Part shown: one piece after another, positions 1-8,526 of the stretch
Numbering within the stretch: the first letter of the stretch is position 1
Layout: each line of letters begins with the position of its first letter
From: an uncultured Polaribacter sp.
GTDB taxonomy: Bacteria > Bacteroidota > Bacteroidia > Flavobacteriales > Flavobacteriaceae
NCBI RefSeq assembly: GCF_947497695.1
Contig: NZ_CANMHM010000001.1
Location: forward strand, 496,001 to 560,000
DNA: 64,000 bases
Direction of reading: 5' to 3'
Position numbers and translations under genes: made by a program
The notes under the pieces: model-generated
Databases searched by the model: none
Told to the model about the DNA's origin: nothing
Seen by the model: only the letters and a program-made list of their open reading frames with translations

Positions 1-2757
1 GTTTAATAGGAGAACAAAATTCTTATTTATTGGGCTCATTATTCTTGGCAAAGTTCAATCAATCAGCTTTAGCCAGACAAAATCAAAGTAAAGAAAAACG
101 GAGTCCATATATGCTGTACTTGGATGAGTTTCAAAATTTCATTACACCAAGTATTGAACGAATATTAAGTGGTGCAAGAAAGTATGCATTGGGTATTACA
201 CTGGTGCATCAAGAATTGGGTCAAATACAAGATACTTCCCTTTTAAATTCTCTCTTATCAAACCCAAAAACAAGAATATGTTTTAGGCTTGGTGATTCTG
301 ATGCAAAACGTTTAGAATCTGGTTTTTCATATTTTGAACAGTCAGATTTACAAAGTTTAGAGAGAGGAGAAGCTGTAATGCGAATTGGTTCAAGTACAAA
401 TGATTTTAATCTTTCAACAAAAAAGCTTTCTGAAGTTAACACAAATTATACTGATAAAATTATTGATTTAGTTAGAGAAAAATATGCAACACAAAAAGCG
501 GAGGTGGAGCAACTTTTATTAGAAATGCTTCCATCACCTAAAGAAGTAACCAAGAATAACAAAATTATTAAAACTGAGGATAAAAAGGGTACATCAAAAG
601 AAATTGCAATCACACCTAAACCAAAAGAAAAGGAAGTTCAGGAAGAATCAATACAGGAAACTAAAGAAATTACAGAAACAGAAAGGGAAAAAATTATTGC
701 CGCTGAAAATGAATCTATTGAATTGAGAGCGCATACCTACCTTCAGTCTATGATTAAAAAGTTAGGTCAAGACAGAAATTATAAAGCAACAACCGAATAT
801 TTAACAAAAGATGGAGGTAGAATAGATGTTGTTTTAGAACAAAATGGATTAAAAATTGGCTTTGAAATTTCGGAAACCAATAAACCCACTTATGAGGTTC
901 AGAACATTAAAAAATGTTTAAAAGAAGGATGTATTCCTGTAATTATGGTTTCTAAAAACAGAAATCATTTGAATGTTATACAAAAATTGGCGGATAAAGA
1001 ATTATCAAAAAAGGATAGAAATTTAGTTCAATTTATACAACCAAATGAAATATCAAAGTTATTAGAAGAATTTGCTGTCCTCCCTCAAAAACAACAAGAA
1101 GTTATAAAAGGATTTAGAATTGTTACTGAATTTGAAAATGATGATAGTACTCAAATAAAGAATATTAAATCTAGACTTGCTAAGATATTTAAGAAGAAAA
1201 AATAAAGTTTTGTATTGTCTTTGAATTGCTTTTTTGAAAGGTTATTTTAGATATAAAACACTGTAAATATGAATGTTGCAATATTTGTAAGAGTAAGCAC
1301 TCTTGACCAAAAAAACAACACTGATTCTGTAGAAAACCATATTGAGAGAGGTAAAATGTATGCCAAATCTAAAGGCTGGAATGTGGTTAAAATATACAAT
1401 TTAGCAGGTGTCTCTGGTAAAAGCACCATAACACATAAACAGACACTTCAAATGTTTGAGGATGTGAAATCATCTAAAGTGCAAGGAATAATAATTAGTT
1501 CTTTAAGTAGGTTAGCACGAAATACATCAGAGCTTTTAGAGTATAGCAAATTTTTTGGGGCACATAATGCAAGTCTCATTTCTATCAATGAATCTTTAGA
1601 TACTTCTACTAGTGGAGGAAAATTCTTTTACACGTTACTTTCTGCTCTTACCACTTATGAAAGAGAAATTACTTACGAACGTCAAATAGCAAGTCTTAAC
1701 TACAGAAGGAGTCAAGGAAAATTTACTGGCGGACAAGCAAGTTATGGTTTTAAGATTGTGAATGCTCAACTAGAAATAAATGATGAAGAAGCACCTATTA
1801 GAAGATTGATTTATGATTTATTCATTAAACATCAAAGAGCATCAGCTGTAGCTAGATTATTAAATAATAAAGGGTATCAAACAAGAAAAGGAAGACCTTG
1901 GAGTGATATCACTGTTAAAAGATTGCTGAAAAACACTGATGCTAAAGGAATGCGAAAATTTAATTATAGAGGTCAGAAAACTAAAGATAATCCCACTGGG
2001 ATTAAACCGCAATCTGAATGGCAATATCTTCCCTGTCCTGTTTTAGTTGCTGAGGAGGTATGGGAGGAAGCAAATGCAATTATTTTAGAACAAGAAAAAA
2101 GGACAAAAGTGTTTAGGCAACCTCTAAACAAAAGAGTTCATTTATTTACCAGTTATTTAAAATGTGAGCAAGGTCATAAAATGAGCATTAAATCTAAAAG
2201 TGATAGATATACTTGTAAAGAATGTAGATATGGAATACATAAAGAGGATTTAGAAGAAGTTTTTTTATCAAGAATAAAACAGTTTTTAATATCTGATGAA
2301 GAACTTTCTGAATACAATAAATCTAATATTCAAGAATTGAATTTAAAAAGCGATGAAATAGAATTTGCAAAATCAGAATTAGTAAAACTAGAAGCTAAAT
2401 TGGATAGACTCATTGATTTGAATATTAAAGGACAAATACCAACTAAAGGTTTTAAAAAACATTATGACCCAGTTTTTGTAAGAAAAGAAAACTTAGAAGC
2501 TAACATTAAAAGTTTAGAACTTGAATTGGAACAACTGGAACAAGCTAAATCTTCGTTTCAAATCATTGCAAACAAGTCTATTGATTTTTATGATAATTGG
2601 AAAAATCTAGATAGAGGACAAAAAAGAGATGTGGTAGAAATGATAACCAATGAAATTATTTTCGATAATAAAACCATCCTATTTAAACTAAAACAGATAG
2701 CTCCACTATCTTTTCTGGAATTGAGCCCTAATGGGCAACAACGTGGCACAACATTGT
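1..2757 (+). mobile_element. Right end of an integrated element inserted in ssb
   Basis: The segment carries a conjugation-type ATPase fragment and a large serine recombinase whose stop codon lies inside coding sequence of an interrupted ssb gene. Large serine recombinases normally sit next to one attachment site, so the junction (attR-like) is expected around 2732-2760. The left end and the other half of ssb lie outside the window. The exact crossover bases cannot be fixed from one junction. Whether the island is conjugative, mobilizable or phage-like cannot be told from the part seen here. Confidence 0.75.
3..1205 (+). CDS. Partial TraD/HerA-like DNA-translocation ATPase with C-terminal nuclease-like domain
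   Basis: The reading frame is open to the left edge, so the start and the Walker A region are missing. The visible part begins in the ATPase core: the Walker B-like motif YLDEFQNF lies at about 117-140, followed by a segment (SGARKYALGITLVHQ, SNPKTRICFRLGD) typical of the TraM-recognition end of TraD/VirD4 coupling proteins and HerA-like helicases. A charged Glu/Lys linker follows (about 520-720). The last 150 residues look like a PD-(D/E)XK fold: RIDVVL (Asp at 825-827), then GFEIS (Glu at 864-866), with Ser where Lys is usual. Similar tails occur on ATPases of Bacteroidota mobile elements. It stands 63 bases upstream of the recombinase and probably moves element DNA. The nuclease reading is inferred from motifs only. 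Confidence 0.7.
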   Translation, partial: LIGEQNSYLLGSLFLAKFNQSALARQNQSKEKRSPYMLYLDEFQNFITPSIERILSGARKYALGITLVHQELGQIQDTSLLNSLLSNPKTRICFRLGDSDAKRLESGFSYFEQSDLQSLERGEAVMRIGSSTNDFNLSTKKLSEVNTNYTDKIIDLVREKYATQKAEVEQLLLEMLPSPKEVTKNNKIIKTEDKKGTSKEIAITPKPKEKEVQEESIQETKEITETEREKIIAAENESIELRAHTYLQSMIKKLGQDRNYKATTEYLTKDGGRIDVVLEQNGLKIGFEISETNKPTYEVQNIKKCLKEGCIPVIMVSKNRNHLNVIQKLADKELSKKDRNLVQFIQPNEISKLLEEFAVLPQKQQEVIKGFRIVTEFENDDSTQIKNIKSRLAKIFKKKK

Positions 2758-2759
2758 AA
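1269..2759 (+). CDS. Large serine recombinase (site-specific integrase)
   Basis: This 496-residue protein has the layout of large serine integrases. The resolvase domain (about 1-150) holds catalytic Ser10 in VRVSTLDQ, with Arg8, Arg81 and Arg84 (SRLARN) as the usual active-site arginines. The recombinase domain spans about 155-275. A zinc-ribbon-like segment has Cys299, His303, Cys316 and Cys319; the second Cys of the classic pattern is replaced in CEQGH. A coiled coil follows at about 340-430. Such enzymes join attP and attB through a Ser-DNA intermediate without needing long homology. The stop codon TAA at 2757-2759 lies within the reading frame of the interrupted ssb gene, so the last few codons may be supplied by the host target. 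No Shine-Dalgarno is visible, as is normal for this phylum. Confidence 0.92.
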   Translation: MNVAIFVRVSTLDQKNNTDSVENHIERGKMYAKSKGWNVVKIYNLAGVSGKSTITHKQTLQMFEDVKSSKVQGIIISSLSRLARNTSELLEYSKFFGAHNASLISINESLDTSTSGGKFFYTLLSALTTYEREITYERQIASLNYRRSQGKFTGGQASYGFKIVNAQLEINDEEAPIRRLIYDLFIKHQRASAVARLLNNKGYQTRKGRPWSDITVKRLLKNTDAKGMRKFNYRGQKTKDNPTGIKPQSEWQYLPCPVLVAEEVWEEANAIILEQEKRTKVFRQPLNKRVHLFTSYLKCEQGHKMSIKSKSDRYTCKECRYGIHKEDLEEVFLSRIKQFLISDEELSEYNKSNIQELNLKSDEIEFAKSELVKLEAKLDRLIDLNIKGQIPTKGFKKHYDPVFVRKENLEANIKSLELELEQLEQAKSSFQIIANKSIDFYDNWKNLDRGQKRDVVEMITNEIIFDNKTILFKLKQIAPLSFLELSPNGQQRGTTL

Positions 2760-2923
2760 TTACTGGTGGCTTAGTTAAAGTTGTAGAAGGTTATGTAAAA
2801 AAAGGACAAGAAATTGCTGTAGAAGGCAAATTAACCAACCGTTCTTATGACACTAAAGAGGGAGATAAAAGATATATTACTGAAGTTATGGTAAATGAGT
2901 TGTTACTTTTGGGAGGGAAATAG
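2744..2923 (+). pseudogene. ssb: 3' fragment of ssb (single-strand DNA-binding protein), split by the element
   Basis: Frame 2 reads 59 codons starting WHNIVITGGLVK and ending in NELLLLGGK and a stop at 2921-2923. WHNIV, the KKGQEIAVEGKL segment and RSY..KEG..RYITE are hallmarks of the OB-fold of short (about 110-residue) Bacteroidota SSB proteins. The first half, including the start codon, is absent: an in-frame stop lies at 2729-2731 and recombinase coding fills the space upstream. The fragment overlaps the end of the recombinase gene in another reading frame. It is the host side of the integration junction. Another ssb gene elsewhere in the genome, or an ssb rebuilt at the left end, would be needed if this copy mattered. 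Confidence 0.85.
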
Positions 2924-2941
2924 ATTTGATATTTTTAACAG

Positions 2942-2976
2942 AAAAAAGCATTAGATTAAGTTCTAATGCTTTTTTT
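2942..2976. terminator. Bidirectional intrinsic terminator after ssb fragment / symporter
   Basis: A perfect 14-bp inverted repeat (AAAAAAGCATTAGA with its complement at 2963-2976) has a 6-base loop. It carries A-runs and T-runs on both sides, so it can stop transcripts from the ssb fragment on the plus strand and from the symporter gene on the minus strand. Confidence 0.85.
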
Positions 2977-3020
2977 AATTTTATTAACTTACTGATAAAA
3001 AAATATTTATTATCTAAAAT

Positions 3021-4328
3021 CTATTTTACAGTATCATATTGATCATCCCAGTTTTTAACTTTGGGTTTACCTAATTTACCAATTGATTTTGCTACTAGTA
3101 TAGAAACTGCTGCATCACCAGTAACATTTACTACAGTTCTACACATATCTAGTGGTCTATCTACAGCAAAAATTAAAGCTAAACCAGCCTCAGGAATACC
3201 TGCATATCCTAAAACACCAACTAACATCACCATTCCTGCACCAGGAACTGCAGCAGAACCAATAGATGCTAGTGTTGCAGTAGCAATAATGCCTAATTGC
3301 GTTCCAAAAGTTAAATCCATTCCAAAAGCTTGGGCAATAAAAACGGCAGCAACTGCTTGGTATAAACTAGTACCATCCATATTAATTGTAGCACCAATTG
3401 GTAGTACAAAACTGGCAACTTCTTCTTCTACACCAATATGTTCTGTAACTCTTTCCATAGTTACAGGAAGTGTTGCTGCACTTGAACTTGTTGAAAATGC
3501 TAATAGTTGAGCAGGAGACATGGCTTTAAAAAATGATGTTGGATTTATTTTAGTGAAAATATTCACTAAAAGAATATACATAAAAACCATAATTGATAAA
3601 CCTATTAGTACTGTTATTGCATACCAGCCAAGTGCTTTAAATAAATCTAAACTTGGCGATTCTACTACTAAAGCAGCTAGCAAAGCAAATACACCATAAG
3701 GTGCAGCGAGCATTATTAAATCGACCATTTTAAGAATAACTTCATTAAAACCATCAAAGAACTTTTTTACAACTTCTCCTTTTTCCTCAGGAATTAAAAT
3801 TAATCCAACACCAAAAAAGATTGCAAAAAATATAACTTGCAACATATTTCTATTACTAGTTGCTGCTTCAAAAATATTTTGTGGTACTAAGTCTTCTAAA
3901 GCTTGTAAGGGTCCACTTTCTTTTTGTTTTTTTGCAGTTTCTTTATATTTTATAGCATTTTGGCTATAATTAGCAACCATTTGTGTTCTTGTAGTTTCAG
4001 TAATTGAATTTCCAGGTTTTACAATATTTACTACAAGCAAACCTATAGAAACAGCAATTACAGTGGTGGTAACATAAAGCCCAATAGTTCTGCCTCCCAT
4101 TTTAGAAAGTTTAGAAATATCTTTTAAGTCAGAAACACCCTTAATTAAGGCTGCTAATATTAATGGAATGGCAATCAATTTTAAAGAATTGATAAAAATT
4201 TTACCAAAAGGTTTTATCCAATCTTGCACAAATTTCATTCCCCAATCAAAATTGGTCATTAAAATACCTACAAGAACCCCTAAAAACATTCCTAATAATA
4301 TTTTCCAATGTAATGCTAGTTTTTTCAT
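3021..4328 (-). CDS. Dicarboxylate/amino acid:cation symporter (DAACS family)
   Basis: The 435-residue inner-membrane protein has the hydrophobic profile of GltP/DctA-type carriers. The serine-rich reentrant loop AFSTSSSAATLP, the INMDGTSLYQA motif in the binding region and the late ICGT-like segment MCRTVVNVTGD are diagnostic. These carriers import glutamate, aspartate or C4-dicarboxylates with Na+ or H+. The start MKKLALHWKILLG fits the family N-terminus. The gene is alone, ends at a shared terminator, and faces away from the histidine kinase gene across a 259-base intergenic region. The exact substrate cannot be read from the sequence. Confidence 0.93.
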   Translation of the reverse strand: MKKLALHWKILLGMFLGVLVGILMTNFDWGMKFVQDWIKPFGKIFINSLKLIAIPLILAALIKGVSDLKDISKLSKMGGRTIGLYVTTTVIAVSIGLLVVNIVKPGNSITETTRTQMVANYSQNAIKYKETAKKQKESGPLQALEDLVPQNIFEAATSNRNMLQVIFFAIFFGVGLILIPEEKGEVVKKFFDGFNEVILKMVDLIMLAAPYGVFALLAALVVESPSLDLFKALGWYAITVLIGLSIMVFMYILLVNIFTKINPTSFFKAMSPAQLLAFSTSSSAATLPVTMERVTEHIGVEEEVASFVLPIGATINMDGTSLYQAVAAVFIAQAFGMDLTFGTQLGIIATATLASIGSAAVPGAGMVMLVGVLGYAGIPEAGLALIFAVDRPLDMCRTVVNVTGDAAVSILVAKSIGKLGKPKVKNWDDQYDTVK

Positions 4329-4587
4329 ATTGATTATATCAATGGGAAAGGTAAAAAAAGTAAATAACTTTATTAGATCCTTTTGTAGAAATACTTAACT
4401 CAAATTGTTAATCTAAATATCCATTTGTAAATTTTTTAAAATAAATACTGATAAAAGCACTTATTAAAAAGATGTATAACTAAAATTATGATTTTAATAA
4501 GTCTTTACATTAATTGGTAATATTTATCGTTTTTGGCTAAAAAACACTATTTTTATTCACTTTTAAACCCAAAAATTATTCTATAAA

Positions 4588-5829
4588 ATGCTTAACAAAG
4601 AGCAAGATATTTTTAATGCCCTTTTTGAAGGTGTGTCTGAAGGTGTTTTAGTTGTAAATACAAATCAGAAAATAGTGTCTGTAAATTCTTCTGTAGAAAA
4701 AATGTTTGGTTATGATAATGGAGAGCTTATAGATCAGTTACTTCCTGTTTTAATTCCTAAAAATTATCATGCTGGTCATGGAGCTCATTTTGATGGTTTT
4801 ATGAAACAGAAAGAAAAAAGAAAAATGGGAGTTGGACGCGATTTATTTGGTGCTAAAAAAAGTGGAGAAATATTTCCTTTAGAAGTAGGTTTAAATCCTT
4901 TTAAAATTGATGAGACAACCTATATAATGGCTTTAATAGTAGATGTTTCTGTTAGAAAGCAACAAGAAGAACAAATATTACTATTAAACGAACAGCTAGA
5001 AAAAAAGGTTAAAGAAAGAACAAAAGAGCTAAGTACTTCTGTAAAAGAATTAAAGGTTTTAAATATTGAATTAGATAAAGAAAATAAAAAAAGAATTGAA
5101 GCAGAAAATAAAACGAAAGATGCCTTAAAAAAAGAAAAAGAGTTAAACGAGTTAAAAACTAAGTTTTTGTCTTTAGTTTCTCATGAATTCAAAACTCCTT
5201 TAAGTGGTATTTTAACCTCTGCAATGTTGTTAGGCAAATATAAACTAACTGAGCAACAACAAAAAAGAGACAAACATCTACAAACAATTACCAATAAAGT
5301 ACATTATTTAAACAATATTTTAAATGATTTTTTATCTCTAGAAATCTTAGAAACGGGTAAAGTAAAATACAAATTTTATACATTTAGGCTTAGTAAAGTA
5401 GTAAATGAGGTTGTTTATAATGCAAATATGCTTTTAAAAGAAGGGCAAAGAATTAAATATCCAGAAGATATAGATGAAATTTCTTTAACTCAAGATGAAA
5501 AAACAGTAGAACTTGCTTTGTCTAACTTAGTAAACAATGCTATAAAATATTCGCCTGTAAATACAGAGATTATCATCAACATTAAACAAGGTAAAAAATT
5601 TACAACGATTACTATTAAAGATAACGGAATTGGGATTCCAGAAGCAGATCAAAAAAATATTTTTAATCGTTATTTTAGAGCAGAAAATGCTTTATTATCA
5701 GAAGGAACGGGTATTGGTTTAAATATTATTAAAAATCATTTACAAAATTTAGGAGGAACACTTACTTTTGAAAGTGAAGAAAACGTGGGTTCTACTTTTA
5801 CCATGAAAATAATGAACATAGCAAAATGA
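4588..5829 (+). CDS. PAS-domain sensor histidine kinase
   Basis: The protein has 413 residues and no transmembrane segment, so it is a cytosolic sensor. An N-terminal PAS domain (about 5-125, with FEGVSEGVLVVN and FPLEVGLNPF) is followed by a long coiled coil (about 125-190), a HisKA dimerization domain with the phospho-acceptor His199 in SLVSHEFKTPL, and a HATPase domain with the N box (LVNNAIKYSP), G1 box (DNGIGIP) and G2 box (GTGIGL). It would autophosphorylate in response to a ligand or redox signal at the PAS domain. Its stop codon overlaps the start of the next gene by 4 bases, which makes the response regulator its likely partner. Confidence 0.93.
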   Translation: MLNKEQDIFNALFEGVSEGVLVVNTNQKIVSVNSSVEKMFGYDNGELIDQLLPVLIPKNYHAGHGAHFDGFMKQKEKRKMGVGRDLFGAKKSGEIFPLEVGLNPFKIDETTYIMALIVDVSVRKQQEEQILLLNEQLEKKVKERTKELSTSVKELKVLNIELDKENKKRIEAENKTKDALKKEKELNELKTKFLSLVSHEFKTPLSGILTSAMLLGKYKLTEQQQKRDKHLQTITNKVHYLNNILNDFLSLEILETGKVKYKFYTFRLSKVVNEVVYNANMLLKEGQRIKYPEDIDEISLTQDEKTVELALSNLVNNAIKYSPVNTEIIINIKQGKKFTTITIKDNGIGIPEADQKNIFNRYFRAENALLSEGTGIGLNIIKNHLQNLGGTLTFESEENVGSTFTMKIMNIAK

Positions 5830-6875
5830 GAAAAATATTATTAATAGAAGACGATGTAGTATTAAGAGAAAATACTACAGAACTTTTAGAATTATCTGAT
5901 TACCAAGTTATAAATGCACCCAATGGAAAAATAGGCGTAGCAACAGCAAAAGAAACCTTACCAGATATTATTGTTTGTGATATTATGATGCCAGAATTAG
6001 ATGGCTATGGTGTTTTAGAGGCACTGACTAATAATGAAAACACAAAACATATTCCTTTTATTTTTTTATCAGCAAAAACAGAAAGAAGTGATGTTAGAAA
6101 AGGAATGGATTTAGGTGCTGATGATTATATTACAAAGCCTTTTAACGAAGAAGAATTAATTAGTGCCATAGAAAGTAGGTTGGCAAAAGCTGCTATTTTA
6201 AAAGATGTTAGAGAAAATAAACTAGCCCAAAAAGAAGATACTGAACAAATAAGAAGTCTTAACGACCTAAAAAATTACTTTGATGATAATGGTGAAACGT
6301 TTCATTTTGCAAAAGAAGCTATTATCTATAAAGAAGGAAATAACTCTAATTATATTTATTTAATAATTAGTGGCCTTGTCAAATGCCATAAGTTAGATGA
6401 ACAAGGAAAACAGCTTACCACAGCATTATTTAAAGAAGACGATCTGTTTGGGTACACTTCTTTTACTCAAAATTTAGCGTATCAAGAATCTGCAACTACA
6501 ATTAAGGAAACAGAGTTAGTAGGGCTCTCTAAAAAAGCATTAACCAATGTATTAAACAAAAATCATAGGGTAACTTTAGAGTTAATTGAGTTGTTAACAG
6601 AAGATTTAGCAGGTGTAAAAGACCAACTTTTACAAATGGCTTACAGTTCTGTGAGTAAAAAAACAGCCAGTACAATTTTATTATTTGCAGAAAAATTAAA
6701 TAGAAAGCCAGAAGATCAAATAAAAATTTCTAGAAACGATTTAGCAAGTGTTGCAGGTATTGCAACAGAAACGTTAATAAGAACAATGTCTAGCTTTAAA
6801 AAACAAGGTTTTATAGAAATTGAAGGTAGAACTATTAAAATTTTAGATTTAGAAAAATTAAAAGAAATTTGTTGA
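5826..6875 (+). CDS. Response regulator with receiver, cyclic-nucleotide-fold and Crp-type HTH domains
   Basis: Three parts are visible in 349 residues. A receiver domain (1-125) has acidic residues Glu8-Asp9-Asp10, the phospho-acceptor Asp52 in VCDIMMPELDG, and a conserved Lys in ITKPF. A cNMP-binding/Crp-Fnr beta-roll follows (about 150-265, FAKEAIIYKEGN, YIYLIISGLVK). A winged helix ends the protein (about 270-349, ISRNDLASVAGIATETLIR, FIEIEGRTIKIL). It is therefore a Crp/Fnr-family transcription factor placed under two-component control, expected to be driven by the kinase encoded immediately upstream (ATGA overlap). Canonical cAMP-contact residues are not obvious, and no Cys cluster for an FeS sensor is seen. 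The stress protein downstream is a plausible target. Confidence 0.92.
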   Translation: MRKILLIEDDVVLRENTTELLELSDYQVINAPNGKIGVATAKETLPDIIVCDIMMPELDGYGVLEALTNNENTKHIPFIFLSAKTERSDVRKGMDLGADDYITKPFNEEELISAIESRLAKAAILKDVRENKLAQKEDTEQIRSLNDLKNYFDDNGETFHFAKEAIIYKEGNNSNYIYLIISGLVKCHKLDEQGKQLTTALFKEDDLFGYTSFTQNLAYQESATTIKETELVGLSKKALTNVLNKNHRVTLELIELLTEDLAGVKDQLLQMAYSSVSKKTASTILLFAEKLNRKPEDQIKISRNDLASVAGIATETLIRTMSSFKKQGFIEIEGRTIKILDLEKLKEIC

Positions 6876-6933
6876 TTTTTATGCTTTTAAACTAAACATG
6901 ACCAATATCATTTTTAAAAAAGTTTTCTTATTA

Positions 6934-6941
6934 TAAGTTTG
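6934..6941 (+). promoter_or_regulatory. -7 promoter element of the usp gene
   Basis: TAAGTTTG matches the Bacteroidota -7 consensus TAnnTTTG and lies 24 bases before the start codon of the universal stress gene. No clear TTG element is seen at the usual upstream distance, so an activator such as the upstream regulator may be needed (inference). Confidence 0.5.
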
Positions 6942-6964
6942 CATTTATAGTAAGATAAATTTTA

Positions 6965-7807
6965 ATGAAAACGATTTTATTACCAACAGATTTTTCAGAT
7001 AATTCATGGAATGCAATTGAATATGCTATTAATTTTTATAGAGATTCAGCTTGTACCTTTTATCTTTTACACGTTAATAAATTAAATAACGATGTAATAG
7101 ATGATTATTTGTTTGCTTCAAATTCTAACACTATCGTTAATGATAATTCTGGTAAAATAAAAAATCAACTTAAAATATTTTTAAAAAAAATAGCCAAAAA
7201 GTATCCTAATTATAAAAACCATCACTTTAGCACCATCATAGAAACCGATTCTTTTATAGAATCAATAAGAAAACATACATTACAAAAAAAAGTAGATATC
7301 ATTGTAATGGGTACTAAAGGAGCTTCTGGCTTAAGCAACTTTATTATTGGTACAAATACAAGTGATGTAATTACAAAAGTAAAAAGTACCATTTTAGTAA
7401 TACCAGAAAACGCAAAATTTAAAAAAGTAGAGGAAGTTGCTTTTCCAACAGATTTTTCTTTGTCAAATAATTTACAACTATTACAACCAATTACAGATTT
7501 ACTAGAAAAAAATAGTTCTTCACTAAGAATTTTAAATATCAGTAAAAAATCGCTATCGTTGGACTCATATCAACAAAAAAGAAAACAATTGCTCGATGAT
7601 TATTTTTATTATTATAAGCATAGTTTTCATTTTTTAACCAACGAAAAAGTAGAGAATGCCGTACAATCTTTTGTAAAAAGTAGTGCTATAGATATGATTG
7701 CCATGGTTGCAAAAAACCTTAATTATTTTCAGCAAATATTATTTCATAATAAAGTAGAAGAAATCAGTTATCATACAGACATTCCTTTTTTAGTGCTACA
7801 TGAGTAA
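6965..7807 (+). CDS. Universal stress protein (tandem UspA domains)
   Basis: The 280-residue protein has two UspA-like alpha/beta domains. The first (1-150) starts KTILLPTDFSDNSWNA and ends with the nucleotide-binding signature GTKGASGLSNFIIGT...STILVIP. The second (about 155-280) starts VAFPTDFS but lacks the glycine loop, so it is probably non-binding. The tandem arrangement is common in Bacteroidota. It follows a sensor kinase and Crp-type regulator, which suggests expression under starvation, redox or oxygen limitation. The substrate and exact role are unknown. Confidence 0.88.
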   Translation: MKTILLPTDFSDNSWNAIEYAINFYRDSACTFYLLHVNKLNNDVIDDYLFASNSNTIVNDNSGKIKNQLKIFLKKIAKKYPNYKNHHFSTIIETDSFIESIRKHTLQKKVDIIVMGTKGASGLSNFIIGTNTSDVITKVKSTILVIPENAKFKKVEEVAFPTDFSLSNNLQLLQPITDLLEKNSSSLRILNISKKSLSLDSYQQKRKQLLDDYFYYYKHSFHFLTNEKVENAVQSFVKSSAIDMIAMVAKNLNYFQQILFHNKVEEISYHTDIPFLVLHE

Positions 7808-7920
7808 AAATTATCAAATTATAGAATTTGTATTTTAAGATATGTAAGTTCTTTTTTTATGAAAAAAATAAAGCTTAAAAAAGGATTTAGAATGATTAAA
7901 TTTTAAGAATAATTTAAATA

Positions 7921-7948
7921 TTGCTATTTTCTAATAATTCTATATTTG
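7921..7948 (+). promoter_or_regulatory. Promoter of the hibernation factor gene (TTG-N17-TATATTTG)
   Basis: TTG at 7921-7923 and TATATTTG at 7941-7948 are 17 bases apart, a good fit to the Bacteroidota -33/-7 promoter. The start codon lies 50 bases downstream of the -7 element. Confidence 0.6.
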
Positions 7949-7998
7949 TTAAAAACGGATTATTTATCCTTATTCATTCACTTAAAACATCGATAAAA

Positions 7999-8301
7999 AT
8001 GAAAGTAAACATCCAATTTGTAAAGATGTCCACAAGCGAAACTATAGAGGCTTACACAATAAAAAAGTTAGATGGTTTGATTAAAAAATTTGATACGATT
8101 ATAAATACACGCGTCTTTTTTAAAAAGGAAAACAACGCTAAAGACAAAGGTGTAATTTGCGAAATGGAATTAAGTGTTCCTGGTCCAAGAGTATTTGCTT
8201 CATCCGATGAAAAAAATTACGAACTAGCAGTAAAAAACACTATAAAAGATCTAGAAATACAATTAAAAAAAAGAAAAGCAATTTTAAAACCTCACTTGTA
8301 A
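7999..8301 (+). CDS. hpf: Ribosome hibernation-promoting factor, short form (HPF/YfiA family)
   Basis: From the ATG at 7999 the product is 100 residues, MKVNIQFVKMSTSE..., the usual length of short HPF. The open frame runs 26 codons further upstream, but the promoter lies inside that extension and the family begins at the later ATG. The fold is beta-alpha-beta-beta-beta-alpha, with the basic helix DLEIQLKKRKAIL at the end. HPF binds the decoding region of the 30S subunit and stabilizes inactive ribosomes in stationary phase. It lies next to the stress regulator cluster and ends at a hairpin terminator. Confidence 0.88.
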   Translation: MKVNIQFVKMSTSETIEAYTIKKLDGLIKKFDTIINTRVFFKKENNAKDKGVICEMELSVPGPRVFASSDEKNYELAVKNTIKDLEIQLKKRKAILKPHL

Positions 8302-8390
8302 TTTAATATAAAAATAGATCACTTATTAGTTATGATAAATTATTATTCTACTTCTTAAATACTTCCTTTTTAAGTATTAAAATTATAAAC

Positions 8391-8428
8391 AAACATCTGT
8401 CCATTTTAGTGGCAGATGTTTATTTTTT
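8391..8428 (+). terminator. Intrinsic terminator after hpf
   Basis: A 9-bp stem AAACATCTG/CAGATGTTT is extended by CCA/TGG after a one-base bulge and is followed by a T-rich tract. A second weaker hairpin (AATACTT/AAGTATT) lies just upstream at about 8359-8380. Both are in the 225-base gap after the hibernation gene. Confidence 0.7.
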
Positions 8429-8526
8429 GTTTAAAAACTACTTAAAAATAATTTCAATTAATAATTACTTAAAAAGTAGCAACTATTTTTATGTAACTTA
8501 CAGCATCAATATTAAACCACTTTTTT

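Noticed and set aside
3061..3510. 149-codon open frame on the plus strand
   Set aside because: It lies entirely antisense to the DAACS symporter and shows the low-complexity composition of a shadow frame; no start signal.
7921..7998. 26-codon extension of the hibernation factor
   Set aside because: It overlaps the TTG-N17-TATATTTG promoter and does not match the family start.
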